From Debaryomyces hansenii CBS767 (lineage: Eukaryota; Ascomycota; Pichiomycetes; Serinales; Debaryomycetaceae), in assembly GCF_000006445.2 (NCBI RefSeq), contig NC_006048.2, positions 310,001-374,000 on the forward strand: a DNA stretch of 64,000 bases, in the 5' to 3' direction. Both the position numbers and the translations under genes were made by a program. The notes beneath the pieces were generated by a model, which did not search any database, was not told where the DNA came from, and saw only the letters and a list, made by a program, of their open reading frames with translations. The number at the start of each line of letters is the position of its first letter. Position 1 is the stretch's first letter. Of this stretch, positions 19,553-28,943 are shown one piece after another.

Positions 19553-20968
19553 ATGCCAATAGACATACTAGGTACAGCCATATATGAGGGACCGGAAGCA
19601 ATTCCAGGATGGGAGTATATCAAGACTTATACTCCAGCAATTATGGCCCTTGCAGGTATTAAGTACTACTTTGGTGGAACTTCAAATACTTGGGAAAGAG
19701 ATTATCATGGAAAGGTATATATCATGACTGGAGCTACTTCTGGATTGGGTGCAAATCTTGCGTATGAACTTGCAAGTAAGGGAGCACAACTTATTCTCTT
19801 GGTGAGATCTACCGAAGACAGTTGGCTCGTAGACTATATTGAAGACTTGAGAGAGAGAACGGATAACTTTATGATTTATGCTGAAGAATGTGATTTGAAT
19901 TCGTTATATTCTATAAGAAAATTTGCCACGAAATGGTTGGATAATCAACCCCCAAGAAGATTGGACGGTGTGATATGCTGCGCCGCTGAATCTATTCCTA
20001 TTGGAAAGGCAAGACAAGTTACGGTGGATGGTGTTGAGAAGCAAATGGGAATCAATTACTTAGCACATTTCCATTTGTTGACGTTACTTTCTCCTGCTTT
20101 GAAAATACAGCTTCCGGACAGGGACGTTAGGATTGTGATGGCCACTTGTGTATCTCAAGCCTTAGGGGACCTCGATATGAAGGATGCTTTGTGGTTAAAT
20201 AGACGTTATCCTACTAGAGAACCCTGGAAGTTATACGGTACATCCAAATTAATGTTGACGATGTTTGCCAAAGAATTCCAGAGAAGATTGAATAGCTTTG
20301 AGAGAAAGGACAAGGCTCCTTGTAACGTCAGAGTCAACATGGTCAACCCCGGAATCATGAGAACTCCATCCACAAGAAGATTTTTATCGATGGGAGCGAT
20401 TTGGGGACTTTTGGTCTATTTCGTTTTGTTCCCAATATTCTGGATCTTTTTCAAAAGCACCACTCAAGGAGCCCAGTCGTTCTTGTACGCGTTGGCTGCG
20501 CCCGTGTTTAAAAACCTCGACGGTGGAAATGTTATCCAAGAATGCAAAATATTAAAGCCGGCCCGTAAAGAGCTTAGCGACGAAGACCTCCAAAAGGCCT
20601 TGTACGATGAGACTGAAAAGCTCCTTGAAGCATTGGAAAAGAGCTCGGCTATCGAGAGAAAAAGACAGGAAAAAATTCAAGAGTCTAAAATGCCCTTAGC
20701 AGATAAATTGAGAGCCCAAAACGAAGAATCCAGGAAAAAAGCTGATATCCACACCAAGCCCGAAAGCCCAGAAGAGTTGCAAGCGAAGCTCGCATCCCTC
20801 AAAAGACTGATTGGAATTCCATCAGACGCTAACGATGAATTGCCATTATTTCCATCCCAACCCAATTCATCTCAATCTGAATCTCGGGCCGAAAATTTAT
20901 CGACTACAAAATCTACCCCTAAATCAAAATCTAAGGCTAAAAAATCCAAGTCTAAAAAGATAGATTAG
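19553..20968 (+). CDS. Short-chain dehydrogenase/reductase, membrane-associated
   Basis: The 471-residue protein has a classical SDR Rossmann domain. The cofactor motif TGATSGLG (59-66) is followed by an R in LVRS, consistent with NADP preference. The catalytic YxxxK is Y228/K232 in LYGTSKLM, and a downstream NPG is in VNMVNPGIMRTP. A hydrophobic segment (GLLVYFVLFPIFWIFF, about 285-300) could anchor it in a membrane. The C-terminal 120 residues are charged and Lys/Ser-rich (KSKSKAKKSKSKK) and lie outside the SDR fold. It resembles the retinol-dehydrogenase-like or WWOX-like fungal SDRs that act on lipids or steroids. I cannot assign a substrate or a firm S. cerevisiae counterpart. Confidence 0.8.
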   Translation: MPIDILGTAIYEGPEAIPGWEYIKTYTPAIMALAGIKYYFGGTSNTWERDYHGKVYIMTGATSGLGANLAYELASKGAQLILLVRSTEDSWLVDYIEDLRERTDNFMIYAEECDLNSLYSIRKFATKWLDNQPPRRLDGVICCAAESIPIGKARQVTVDGVEKQMGINYLAHFHLLTLLSPALKIQLPDRDVRIVMATCVSQALGDLDMKDALWLNRRYPTREPWKLYGTSKLMLTMFAKEFQRRLNSFERKDKAPCNVRVNMVNPGIMRTPSTRRFLSMGAIWGLLVYFVLFPIFWIFFKSTTQGAQSFLYALAAPVFKNLDGGNVIQECKILKPARKELSDEDLQKALYDETEKLLEALEKSSAIERKRQEKIQESKMPLADKLRAQNEESRKKADIHTKPESPEELQAKLASLKRLIGIPSDANDELPLFPSQPNSSQSESRAENLSTTKSTPKSKSKAKKSKSKKID

Positions 20969-21401
20969 CATTGATGTAAACCAAATATTCACGCCAATTG
21001 TTTATACATATTTATATACATGTTTATACACCAATTTCTACATATTTCTTGAACAATAACGTCAAAAAAAATGTATAATTAATTGACAAATAAAATTAGA
21101 TTGTTCATTATCAGTATCTAAGATCACGCGCTTATCAAGAAAACAACGACCATTGAAAGCGTCAAAAGAAATTTGAGGAAATTGAAAGAACTAAGTGTTT
21201 AAACACATCATTTATAACATCAGCTGGTCTCGTGAAATAGTTATATCGAAGGACTACAGTTTGAAGACGATTTTCAGTATTAATTGAAAAAAAAAATTCA
21301 AAAATAGGCAAAACTGAGTTCCATTGGAGGCTATTATTGAACTTTAAATTAGATTAATTAAAAGCACCAAAGAAGCGTCGCCGGAGAATAAATAAAGGGA
21401 A
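20969..21401. other. Intergenic region SDR gene / HAL-type kinase
   Basis: The 433 bp region is AT-rich with A-runs near 21064 and 21286, and probably contains the kinase promoter and leader. No gene was recognised. Confidence 0.5.
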
Positions 21402-23918
21402 ATGAATTTAGAAACGCCTAACCGAAAGGCTAACGGTGGGAAATTGCCGATTAGTTCGCTAACGAGGTTGTTAAATGAGTCAAGCTCGAACAATACTACG
21501 CCGATACTTTCTAAGAATCACTCTCAGACATCATTGGATTCTACGAGTGAAACAATTACACCATCGCATCAAAATCACGATATATTGGAAGGAAACGGAC
21601 ACAGACCCGATTTGGGGTCTGAAGATGTAGATGCTATCACCGGGGGTGTAGGTGGATTTTCGATGGATGAGAATTATGACGACGGCTCATTGGATGTCGC
21701 ACAACCGCAGGTCATCAACGGGTTTGATCCATCGATAGATATTGTTCCGGAAGATTCGTTCTTGGTTCCTGAATCTCCAAGGACTCAAGGGGGCAGAAAT
21801 AGTGGCAATACTGCTTTCCAGTACAGAGACGTTCCGATTAAGCCGCCCACCGTTGCCAGCCCTAGGACAAAGAGAACAGGCTCGGTATCACATTCTTCGT
21901 TCTTGAATACTGGAGGATACGGAGGTGAAAGCATGTCGTCGTCGATCCCATACAGTGCACCTGGAGGGAGAAGTCATTTATCGAGTTCTTTTACGAATTT
22001 AAATGGATTGGGAACTAATTCGCTGGCAAATCAATCGTCAAGCTTCTCCAGTGAAGCGCCCATTACTCATGATAATTCACATATCCCTAATTTGCCCAAT
22101 GGACAGCCGATTTCATCAATTCATATTCAATCTCCTCAGGTTAATTCTTCGTCGATTGAACCACGTTTTGTTATTTCCAAGCAGCGAGTAGCTCAGGCAC
22201 AAGCTCAGGCGTCATTGAGTACTTCGAATAAATCAAGCTCTCAATCGGGATTATCATATTTCTTCTCTTCGAAGAATAAAGGTCCAAATAAAAAACCCTC
22301 GTCATCAACAGATTTAGGTTCATTCTATAATAATGCCTATCAAGATTATAACAATTCTGTCGTGTTGAGCTCTCCATCATCTATTTCATCAAATGAATCA
22401 ATCAGTTCAAATGCATTTCCAGCTCCTTCAAGACATAATTCGATGGCTAATTTGAAAAGATTCTTCAAGAAGTCGACTCCAACCAACCCAGCACCAGCTT
22501 CAAGTTTATCGTCGTCGTTGAGATCTAATGGAAGCGACCGAAATAGCATTCCTGTTAATAGTGATTTTAATACTACAATGAGCAGTTCGTTCCAACCTGG
22601 GTCATACGGACAATCATTGACTGAGTCGTCATCCAATGCCTCGTATTCCCAGTCTCCTAATACTGGGCTCACTATTGGCTCATCTTCCGTCAGTCGTTCC
22701 TCGTCAGTTTTGCAGAATAAAATGAATTATCAGCGCGAACGAAGAGGTTCCGTACTGGTCTTGATTAATCCTCAGCAGCAATTGCCATTCTCAAAGAGAT
22801 ACGGAAAGCTCGGTGATAATTTGGGTGCCGGTGCTGGTGGTGCTGTGAAATTAGTGAACAGATTATCGGACAAACAAGTATTTGCGGTGAAAGAATTTAG
22901 AGCCAAATACCAAAATGAAACTAAAAGGGATTACGCTAAGAAAATCACTGGTGAATATTGTATTGGCTCTACTTTGAAGCATCCGAACATTATTGAAACC
23001 ATTGAAATTTGTTACGAAAATGAGCGTATCTTACAGGTTATGGAATACTGTGATTTTGATTTATTTGCAATTGTGATGTCCAACAAGATGTCACGAGAAG
23101 AAATTAACTGTTGTTTCAAACAGATTTTATCTGCAATAAACTACTTACATTCAATGGGTTTAGCACATAGAGATTTAAAACTTGATAATTGTGTTATTGA
23201 TAATAGAGGTATTGTAAAGATTATTGATTTTGGTTCTGCAGTCGTCTTTTCTTATCCATTTACAAAGACTTTGATTGAAGCACAAGGTATTGTAGGTTCA
23301 GATCCATATTTGGCACCCGAAGTGTGTGTTTTCAATAAGTACGATCCTCGACCAGTGGATGTTTGGTCAGCGGCTATTATATACTGCTGTATGATATTGA
23401 AAAAATTCCCATGGAAAGTTCCAAAATTATCAGATAATAGCTTTAAGTTGTTTGCTAGTAGAGGTGAAATGATTCCATTATCTGAAATGCTTAAAAAGAC
23501 TCCAGAACAAAGTAGTAATGATTTGAATGAAAGGGGTGACGAATTAGACATTAGTGAAATGAACCCAATTTCGATTTCTAAATCTGAATCAAGTAACCCC
23601 CAATCGCTCAACTCCCAAGGTAAGCCCCATACTTCAAGCGAATCAGGTGCGGGAAGATTGCTACTTGCTTTACCAGAGGACTGTCGTCCCTTGATCGGCA
23701 AGATGGTAGAATTACCTCCAGCATGTCGTATCTCAATTGAAGAATGTTTCAACGATGATTGGTTGACATCTATTGATATGTGTTATGTGGAACAGACATT
23801 AACTCTGGATGGGTCTACAAATTTCGAGGTTGTGCCTTGTGACAATCATGACCACACCCAAGTGGATCAATCAAAAGCTCATATAGCTGCATTCGATAAA
23901 ACTAAGAAAAAGCAGTAA
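21402..23918 (+). CDS. SAT4: HAL4/SAT4-HAL5 family Ser/Thr protein kinase
   Basis: The 838-residue protein has a long disordered N-terminus rich in Ser, Asn and Pro (1-460). A protein kinase domain follows at about 466-790. The glycine loop is LGAGAGGAVKL, the ATP lysine is in FAVKEF, the catalytic loop is HRDLKLDN and DFG is in IIDFGSAV. DPYLAPEV and RPVDVWSAAIIYCCM are typical of the fungal NPR1/HAL5 group. Wording such as MEYCDFDLFAIVMSNKMSREEI is closest to Hal4(Sat4)/Hal5, which stabilise Trk potassium transporters and nutrient permeases and confer salt tolerance. Subfamily choice between HAL4 and HAL5 is not certain. The kinase domain has an insert of about 70 residues before its last helix, as usual in this group. 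Confidence 0.8.
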   Translation: MNLETPNRKANGGKLPISSLTRLLNESSSNNTTPILSKNHSQTSLDSTSETITPSHQNHDILEGNGHRPDLGSEDVDAITGGVGGFSMDENYDDGSLDVAQPQVINGFDPSIDIVPEDSFLVPESPRTQGGRNSGNTAFQYRDVPIKPPTVASPRTKRTGSVSHSSFLNTGGYGGESMSSSIPYSAPGGRSHLSSSFTNLNGLGTNSLANQSSSFSSEAPITHDNSHIPNLPNGQPISSIHIQSPQVNSSSIEPRFVISKQRVAQAQAQASLSTSNKSSSQSGLSYFFSSKNKGPNKKPSSSTDLGSFYNNAYQDYNNSVVLSSPSSISSNESISSNAFPAPSRHNSMANLKRFFKKSTPTNPAPASSLSSSLRSNGSDRNSIPVNSDFNTTMSSSFQPGSYGQSLTESSSNASYSQSPNTGLTIGSSSVSRSSSVLQNKMNYQRERRGSVLVLINPQQQLPFSKRYGKLGDNLGAGAGGAVKLVNRLSDKQVFAVKEFRAKYQNETKRDYAKKITGEYCIGSTLKHPNIIETIEICYENERILQVMEYCDFDLFAIVMSNKMSREEINCCFKQILSAINYLHSMGLAHRDLKLDNCVIDNRGIVKIIDFGSAVVFSYPFTKTLIEAQGIVGSDPYLAPEVCVFNKYDPRPVDVWSAAIIYCCMILKKFPWKVPKLSDNSFKLFASRGEMIPLSEMLKKTPEQSSNDLNERGDELDISEMNPISISKSESSNPQSLNSQGKPHTSSESGAGRLLLALPEDCRPLIGKMVELPPACRISIEECFNDDWLTSIDMCYVEQTLTLDGSTNFEVVPCDNHDHTQVDQSKAHIAAFDKTKKKQ

Positions 23919-24135
23919 TACATAAAGAATGAATAGTGATGTTGTTTTAATTTTCTTCCAGCATCTTTAATATAGTACATATCGTTTAAGAGGTTAGTGG
24001 AAATTGTGTTTATTATACTACACTCAATAGATATCAACCCGAGAAACGAGAACATTGTCTTAGAACTGTGAAATAACTCTTATTAATATATACATGAAAA
24101 ATATTATCTAATTTACAAGTAGCCTTTAAATATGT

Positions 24136-24567
24136 CTAAGGAACGATTTTAACACCAACTGCTTCAGCAGTCAGAATCACCGCACCACAGATCGCTTGTA
24201 AGTCTACTTCCTTATGTCTGTCGTCTGTTTTCTTAATCTTAGCGATTTCGTACACATGTTTCAACGAGACTTCACCCACTATATTATGCGTTGGCTTATC
24301 TGATCCCTTTTTAGCTTGTGCTGCTTTTAATAACAACCATGAAGTAGGCGGTGACTTCATCTCAAAAGTGAATGATCTATCAGGCTTAATGGTTAATAAG
24401 CATGGAATTGGAATACCTGGTTGGTAATTACCAGTTCTTGCATTGAATTCTTTACAAAAATCTATGGCCTTAACACCCTTGGAACCTAACGCTGGACCAA
24501 CCGGAGGAGCAGGCGCCGCTTGTCCAGCGCCCACAATCAATTTAACCATAACATTCTTAGCTGACAT
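24136..24567 (-). CDS. MRPL19: Mitochondrial large-subunit ribosomal protein uL11m
   Basis: The 143-residue protein spans the whole L11 family fold. The N-terminal domain has [24 protein letters not shown], shown here in shortened form as the [10 protein letters not shown] core. The C-terminal rRNA-binding domain ends in the [15 protein letters not shown] region. L11 forms the GTPase-associated centre. There is no obvious cleavable presequence, as in S. cerevisiae Mrpl19 (158 residues). The cytosolic L12 (uL11) is ruled out by the bacterial-type [10 protein letters not shown] motif. It converges on the HAL-type kinase gene, with 217 bp between stops. Confidence 0.9.
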   Translation of the reverse strand: MSAKNVMVKLIVGAGQAAPAPPVGPALGSKGVKAIDFCKEFNARTGNYQPGIPIPCLLTIKPDRSFTFEMKSPPTSWLLLKAAQAKKGSDKPTHNIVGEVSLKHVYEIAKIKKTDDRHKEVDLQAICGAVILTAEAVGVKIVP

Positions 24568-24842
24568 GTCGTTTATCTAATAAAATGCAATATACTAGTT
24601 CGATCAATTTTTATTGATGAAAAATTGACAAATTTTGTTAGTGAAAAAACCATTGCTAATGTGCAGGATACGAATTTATACTACAAATATAATAGTTATT
24701 GAATAGTATTAATAATATAGAACTGAATACCATATAATATGCCCCAATATGACCAGGAAAAATAGTAGGCCCTGTAAAGTAATAAGCCCAAAAAATAGCA
24801 CGCTCAAAAAAATAGCAAGCCTTCTATGGATAAATATAAAGA

Positions 24843-26489
24843 TCAAATAATTTCCTCGTGGAATCTCGAACGAGAATTATTACTATGACTTTCCTCGCCA
24901 AAGATATTACTCCGATCAGCAGGAACCAAGTCATTCTGATCTATGTCATAGTCAGATGGACTGAAGTTGTCCGTTCCGTCGGAGTTTATTCGAGTATGGC
25001 TTGCAAAAGGATCATGCTCTTCGGACTCTCGAGTCTCATAAGGTATATCCAATGCGTGACCGATTGAATTCATACGAGTGTGGTTGGCACTTTGGTTTGC
25101 ACTACCGCCGGCGGCCGTATTCTGGCCCGATGAGTTGGATGCAGTTGACCTGAATATACTGTCGAGGTTATTATTATTCGTGACACCACGATATACGAAG
25201 TCATCGCTTTCTTCATTGCTCTCATCATCGGCCTGGATCACAGGAGTGTTATTCTGTCTTTCGATATCTGTCACGCCAGCAACACCACCGTAGGTGTTAG
25301 TATTCTTAGATGAGAATAACTTTTTGAACCCCGATTTGTCTTTATACGAGTCCGAATCACCAGAAGTATTATCGTTGAAGTCTGGCGATTGGTTTGTGAC
25401 CTTCTTTCTTTTCTTCAAAAATAAGAATAATGCAACAAGGAGCCCAATGACAATGGTACCCCCAATAGATCCGACCAAACCACCAATCAATTTGGCGTTC
25501 TTTTCCGATGTGGAGCTGGGGGTGTCAGTTTGATCATTTGCCGCCGACGTGGGCACTGTGACCAATGAAGTTATTGTAGTGCCGGAATCTTCGATAGTCG
25601 TGTAGTATGAGGAGAATGACAGTGATGATGTAGGTGTTACATGAGATGATGATGTTCTATCAGAGGATGTTCTATCAGAGGATGTTCTGTCAGAGGATGA
25701 TGAAGGAGAAGATGATGATTGTGTGTGCGATGAGGAGCTTCTTGAAGAGCTTCTTGAAGAGCTTCTTGAAGAGCTGGCCCGCGTGGATGATTCCGAGTGT
25801 GAGGTCAGCGACGCCTGGCTTGGAGTGCTTGAAGGCGAAGAAGACGACGATGACAAGGTCACAGACAGGCTGGAACGCTCTTGTGATGAAGAGTGCGACG
25901 AGCTGGATTCACTCGACGAGAAGGGGATCGAACTCGATGTCAAAAAACTCGAGCTCGGCGAAGCTGAGGAACTGGAGCTCGATGAGATAAAACTCGACGA
26001 ACTGGGATTATTCGACGAGCTTAAAGATCTAGAACTGGAACGCGAGGAGCTGGATCTAACAGAACTCGAACTGACCGAGCTGGAACTCGAAGATCTAGAA
26101 GAACTAGAACGCGAAGTTTCAGAACTCGAAGTGTCAGAACTAGAAGTGTCAGAACTCGACGAGCTACTACTCGAGTTCTCACTAGAACTCTCACTCGTAA
26201 TATCCGAACTAGTGGCACTTGCCGGGCCACTAGTTGGACCGCTCGTCTCACTCACCGTCTCACTCCCATCACTCGTAGGCCCTATCGTCTCCGAATTGTC
26301 GCTCGTCAAACTCGATCCTCCCGTGGGCCCATCGTCCCCCGAACTTGACGTCGGCCCCCTGCTCGAACTCAGGCTCGACGTTGCATTAAACCCCCCGTCA
26401 TCTTGCAATCCTCCTCCGTTCCCAGTATCTTCGTCCGCCCTTCGAAATATGTCCCGCACATTACCCATCATGCTCTCAACGTATGTCAT
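24843..26489 (-). CDS. Ser-rich single-pass membrane protein (possibly Tda7-like)
   Basis: The 548-residue protein has a Ser/Thr-rich domain of about 300 residues, heavily repetitive (S-S-S-R and DRTSS units). One transmembrane helix (about 332-355, LIGGLVGSIGGTIVIGLLVA) is followed by a KKRKK stop-transfer, and then an acidic, Asn/Ser-rich cytosolic tail. There is no clear N-terminal signal peptide, so the Ser-rich part would have to be exported by the internal helix (type III), or a short 5' exon has been missed. The layout resembles S. cerevisiae Tda7/YDL211C and, more loosely, Mid2/Wsc sensors. The coding strand is repeat-rich (tandem 15 bp and 12 bp units near 25650-25775). It is probably a cell-surface or vacuolar O-mannosylated protein; the name is uncertain. 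Confidence 0.7.
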   Translation of the reverse strand: MTYVESMMGNVRDIFRRADEDTGNGGGLQDDGGFNATSSLSSSRGPTSSSGDDGPTGGSSLTSDNSETIGPTSDGSETVSETSGPTSGPASATSSDITSESSSENSSSSSSSSDTSSSDTSSSETSRSSSSRSSSSSSVSSSSVRSSSSRSSSRSLSSSNNPSSSSFISSSSSSSASPSSSFLTSSSIPFSSSESSSSHSSSQERSSLSVTLSSSSSSPSSTPSQASLTSHSESSTRASSSRSSSRSSSRSSSSHTQSSSSPSSSSDRTSSDRTSSDRTSSSHVTPTSSLSFSSYYTTIEDSGTTITSLVTVPTSAANDQTDTPSSTSEKNAKLIGGLVGSIGGTIVIGLLVALFLFLKKRKKVTNQSPDFNDNTSGDSDSYKDKSGFKKLFSSKNTNTYGGVAGVTDIERQNNTPVIQADDESNEESDDFVYRGVTNNNNLDSIFRSTASNSSGQNTAAGGSANQSANHTRMNSIGHALDIPYETRESEEHDPFASHTRINSDGTDNFSPSDYDIDQNDLVPADRSNIFGEESHSNNSRSRFHEEII

Positions 26490-27143
26490 ACCGTCTAATA
26501 GCCTAATCTTCTCTTTTCTGGCCTGAATTTGCCAATATACCGCCGCTAGCTAAAAAGGCACGTTTTTCAACCTGGATCTACTGTTTTGCCTAATTTGGTT
26601 CTTGTAATCCCAAATCTCAACCAAAATTAATCCTAAGAGTTTCTCTGGATCCTGTGATACCTATGCTTTCACTAGAGCCTATCCAATATTTACCAATATT
26701 GTTCAAACGATCACGATCTATTGTAGAATATATAATTATTTTCCATTTTATATTAATTTATTTATAACTATTAAGGGTAGTAAATTAATGATTTGGCCTC
26801 CTGCACAGAACTATTTTTCGTCAACAGATGGGAATACGTGCAGTTACCAAATTTAAGGATGATTGTTCTGTGCGTCATGAGGCTCTATATACGGTAGTTT
26901 AATTGAAAAACGAAGATATTTTTGGAACAAATGGAGATTTGGGGCCCAATTGGAGTGAATAAGTAAGCATTGGTGGTGTCAGGAGGTGAGTGTTGAAAGG
27001 AACGATGGTTGTACTGTGTGGGAGTAGATTTTCCAGGCGGGATTCGCGCAAGGGGGTGGTACAATTGTGCAGGCGGCTGGATTGGGTGCAAGTGGTGCAA
27101 TTGGTGCAAAAAAGGACACAAGGGTGTGTAGAATTGGGTGTAT
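26490..27143. other. Intergenic region WDR68-like 3' end / Ser-rich protein promoter
   Basis: The 654 bp lie between two minus-strand genes. The part next to the WDR68-like stop (about 26930-27140) is noticeably richer in G on the plus strand. Only short, random-looking frames are present. Confidence 0.5.
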
Positions 27144-28682
27144 TCATATCAGAACGGCCTGGAAGCCCTTGCCGCTGACAACACCCATCCAGTCACCTTG
27201 GTCACGGCGCCAACACACGTTGTTGACCTCGAGGTCGTCGCTGTAGGCTAGCACGGGCGACTCGACGAGTGAGGTGAACTCGGGTGGGTGTGACGAGGCC
27301 GACGACGGGGTTTTTGGGGCACCGGGATGGCGGATGTTGTTACAATCCCACACAAGGGCCTGACAGTCGTCGCCGCCGGTGAGAAGATAGTTGGAAGACG
27401 GGTGCCATTGGATTGAGTTGATGGCTGCGGTGTTGGCTCCGCCCAATGATCCATCGAGCGCCGCCACTGGGAGTCCGGGCATTCGCATGTCGATGATTAT
27501 TACCTGGTTTGAGTTGACGCCGATGGTGGCCAAGTAATTCTGGTCGATGTTGGACGCCGAGAGCTTGAGAAGCGCCCGCGAGTTGTGGTGAGGTGTTGTT
27601 AGGGTCAGCGCAGATGTCGGTGGGTGCGACGGCTCGTAGATGATGGTCGAATGCTCCAACGACCTCAAGTCAAACACACGCATCGACCCATCGTTTCCTA
27701 CCGACGCAAACACATTGGTCGAGTTGTGGATGAACTTGACGTCGAACACCTCCGAGTCGTGGGCGATGAGCTGGGTCTTGACAGTGGCCGTGTCTGTGGC
27801 GGCGCCCAGGTCTGAACTGGGGTCTGCAGTGAGGCTCGATCGATTCAAGTCCCATACCGTGCATGTCGTATCGACAGAAGACGTTATGATGAGGTTGGGG
27901 TCGACCTTGTTCCAGTCAAATGAAGTGACGGGTGGAAAAGTGTTCATGTCTTCACTTGCGCTTCCCGATGCACCGGTATTCGACTGAGCGGACGAAGACG
28001 TCGACGACGATGCAGTCGCCGTGTTATTGGCAAGAATATGCGTCTGGGTCAATTTGTAGTCGCTATTCTTATCGAGTGCTTCGTGATCCACCTTGTAGAG
28101 TCTCAACACTTCCAGCGATGCGCCCAACCGCTCAGACACCCCATTTCCCATTCTGAGCATCGACGGATCCCACTGCAAGTTAGTGACAGGGTAATCTACC
28201 GATACCTCTGCCACCTTGTGGAAATCAAACCCCTCGATCGCATCATCCTGGTAAGCGCTTGACGTGGGCGACCCCATCGTGACATCATCGTCATCCATAT
28301 CGCCATTGCCCGCACACGTAGCTTCTCGTCCGTAGCCTACTCCATGAACAACCAGTATCTTGTTGGAGAACCCTTCCTTATACGAGCTCAATGCAATGCA
28401 ATCCATCTCTCCGCCATTTAAATATGTCCAGTCTGAGCAATATAATGGATCGGGAGAAAAATAGTAGCTATGGCGATCAAGAACACCCGACCCTCCTTCG
28501 TTAGCTAATCCCCTGTTGTTCCCATTCGAGCTGGGTGGTAGTAGCGCATGTCGACCGCTATAGAATTGCGTCCTTTGTTGTTGTTGTGGACTGGTATAAG
28601 AAAGCCCGTATCCTCCTTGCGAATACGGCATCCCCATAGAAACAGAACTTCGTTTGTATTTAGTTGGATTCTGCCACTCCAT
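27144..28682 (-). CDS. WD40 protein of the WDR68/DCAF7 (Han11/TTG1) type
   Basis: From ATG at 28680-28682 the product is 512 residues; a longer frame starting at GTG 28686-28688 should not be used. A Gln/Ser-rich N-terminus precedes a propeller. FSPDPLYCSDW, EVSVDYPVTNLQWDPS, VTSFDWNKVDPNLIITSSVDTTCTVWDL (abridged: ITSSVDTTCTVWDL) and FASVGNDGSMRVFDLR are the signatures of WDR68, whose animal and plant members scaffold DYRK kinases and bHLH-MYB complexes. The S. cerevisiae counterpart is YPL247C, of unknown role. The last strand contains GDWMGVVSGKGFQAV. The gene is clearly more GC-rich than its neighbours, with many CTC, GTC and GGG-containing codons. Confidence 0.85.
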   Translation of the reverse strand: MEWQNPTKYKRSSVSMGMPYSQGGYGLSYTSPQQQQRTQFYSGRHALLPPSSNGNNRGLANEGGSGVLDRHSYYFSPDPLYCSDWTYLNGGEMDCIALSSYKEGFSNKILVVHGVGYGREATCAGNGDMDDDDVTMGSPTSSAYQDDAIEGFDFHKVAEVSVDYPVTNLQWDPSMLRMGNGVSERLGASLEVLRLYKVDHEALDKNSDYKLTQTHILANNTATASSSTSSSAQSNTGASGSASEDMNTFPPVTSFDWNKVDPNLIITSSVDTTCTVWDLNRSSLTADPSSDLGAATDTATVKTQLIAHDSEVFDVKFIHNSTNVFASVGNDGSMRVFDLRSLEHSTIIYEPSHPPTSALTLTTPHHNSRALLKLSASNIDQNYLATIGVNSNQVIIIDMRMPGLPVAALDGSLGGANTAAINSIQWHPSSNYLLTGGDDCQALVWDCNNIRHPGAPKTPSSASSHPPEFTSLVESPVLAYSDDLEVNNVCWRRDQGDWMGVVSGKGFQAVLI

Positions 28683-28943
28683 ATCCACCTATGCCTATTC
28701 TCTAGTATACTTCTGTGGTTATCTGTTATCAAATTTACTCAACCTTGCTTCCAATATCACCGAGACCCTCTAAAGTCTGAAATGTGAAAAAGCGGGATCA
28801 TGTGATCAATTATTATTATTACTATCATTGACTCGTATTCATTAGAATAACTTGATATTAACTGTATAGTATATATGTATAACCTATAAATATATGTGTG
28901 TAAGACTTTAAACGACTAGAAATGCATAACCCAAAAGCCACGC

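Noticed and set aside
25723..26526. 267-codon open frame on the plus strand opposite the Ser-rich gene
   Set aside because: It is an antisense shadow of Ser-codon repeats; its Glu/Leu periodic sequence is the complement of those repeats.
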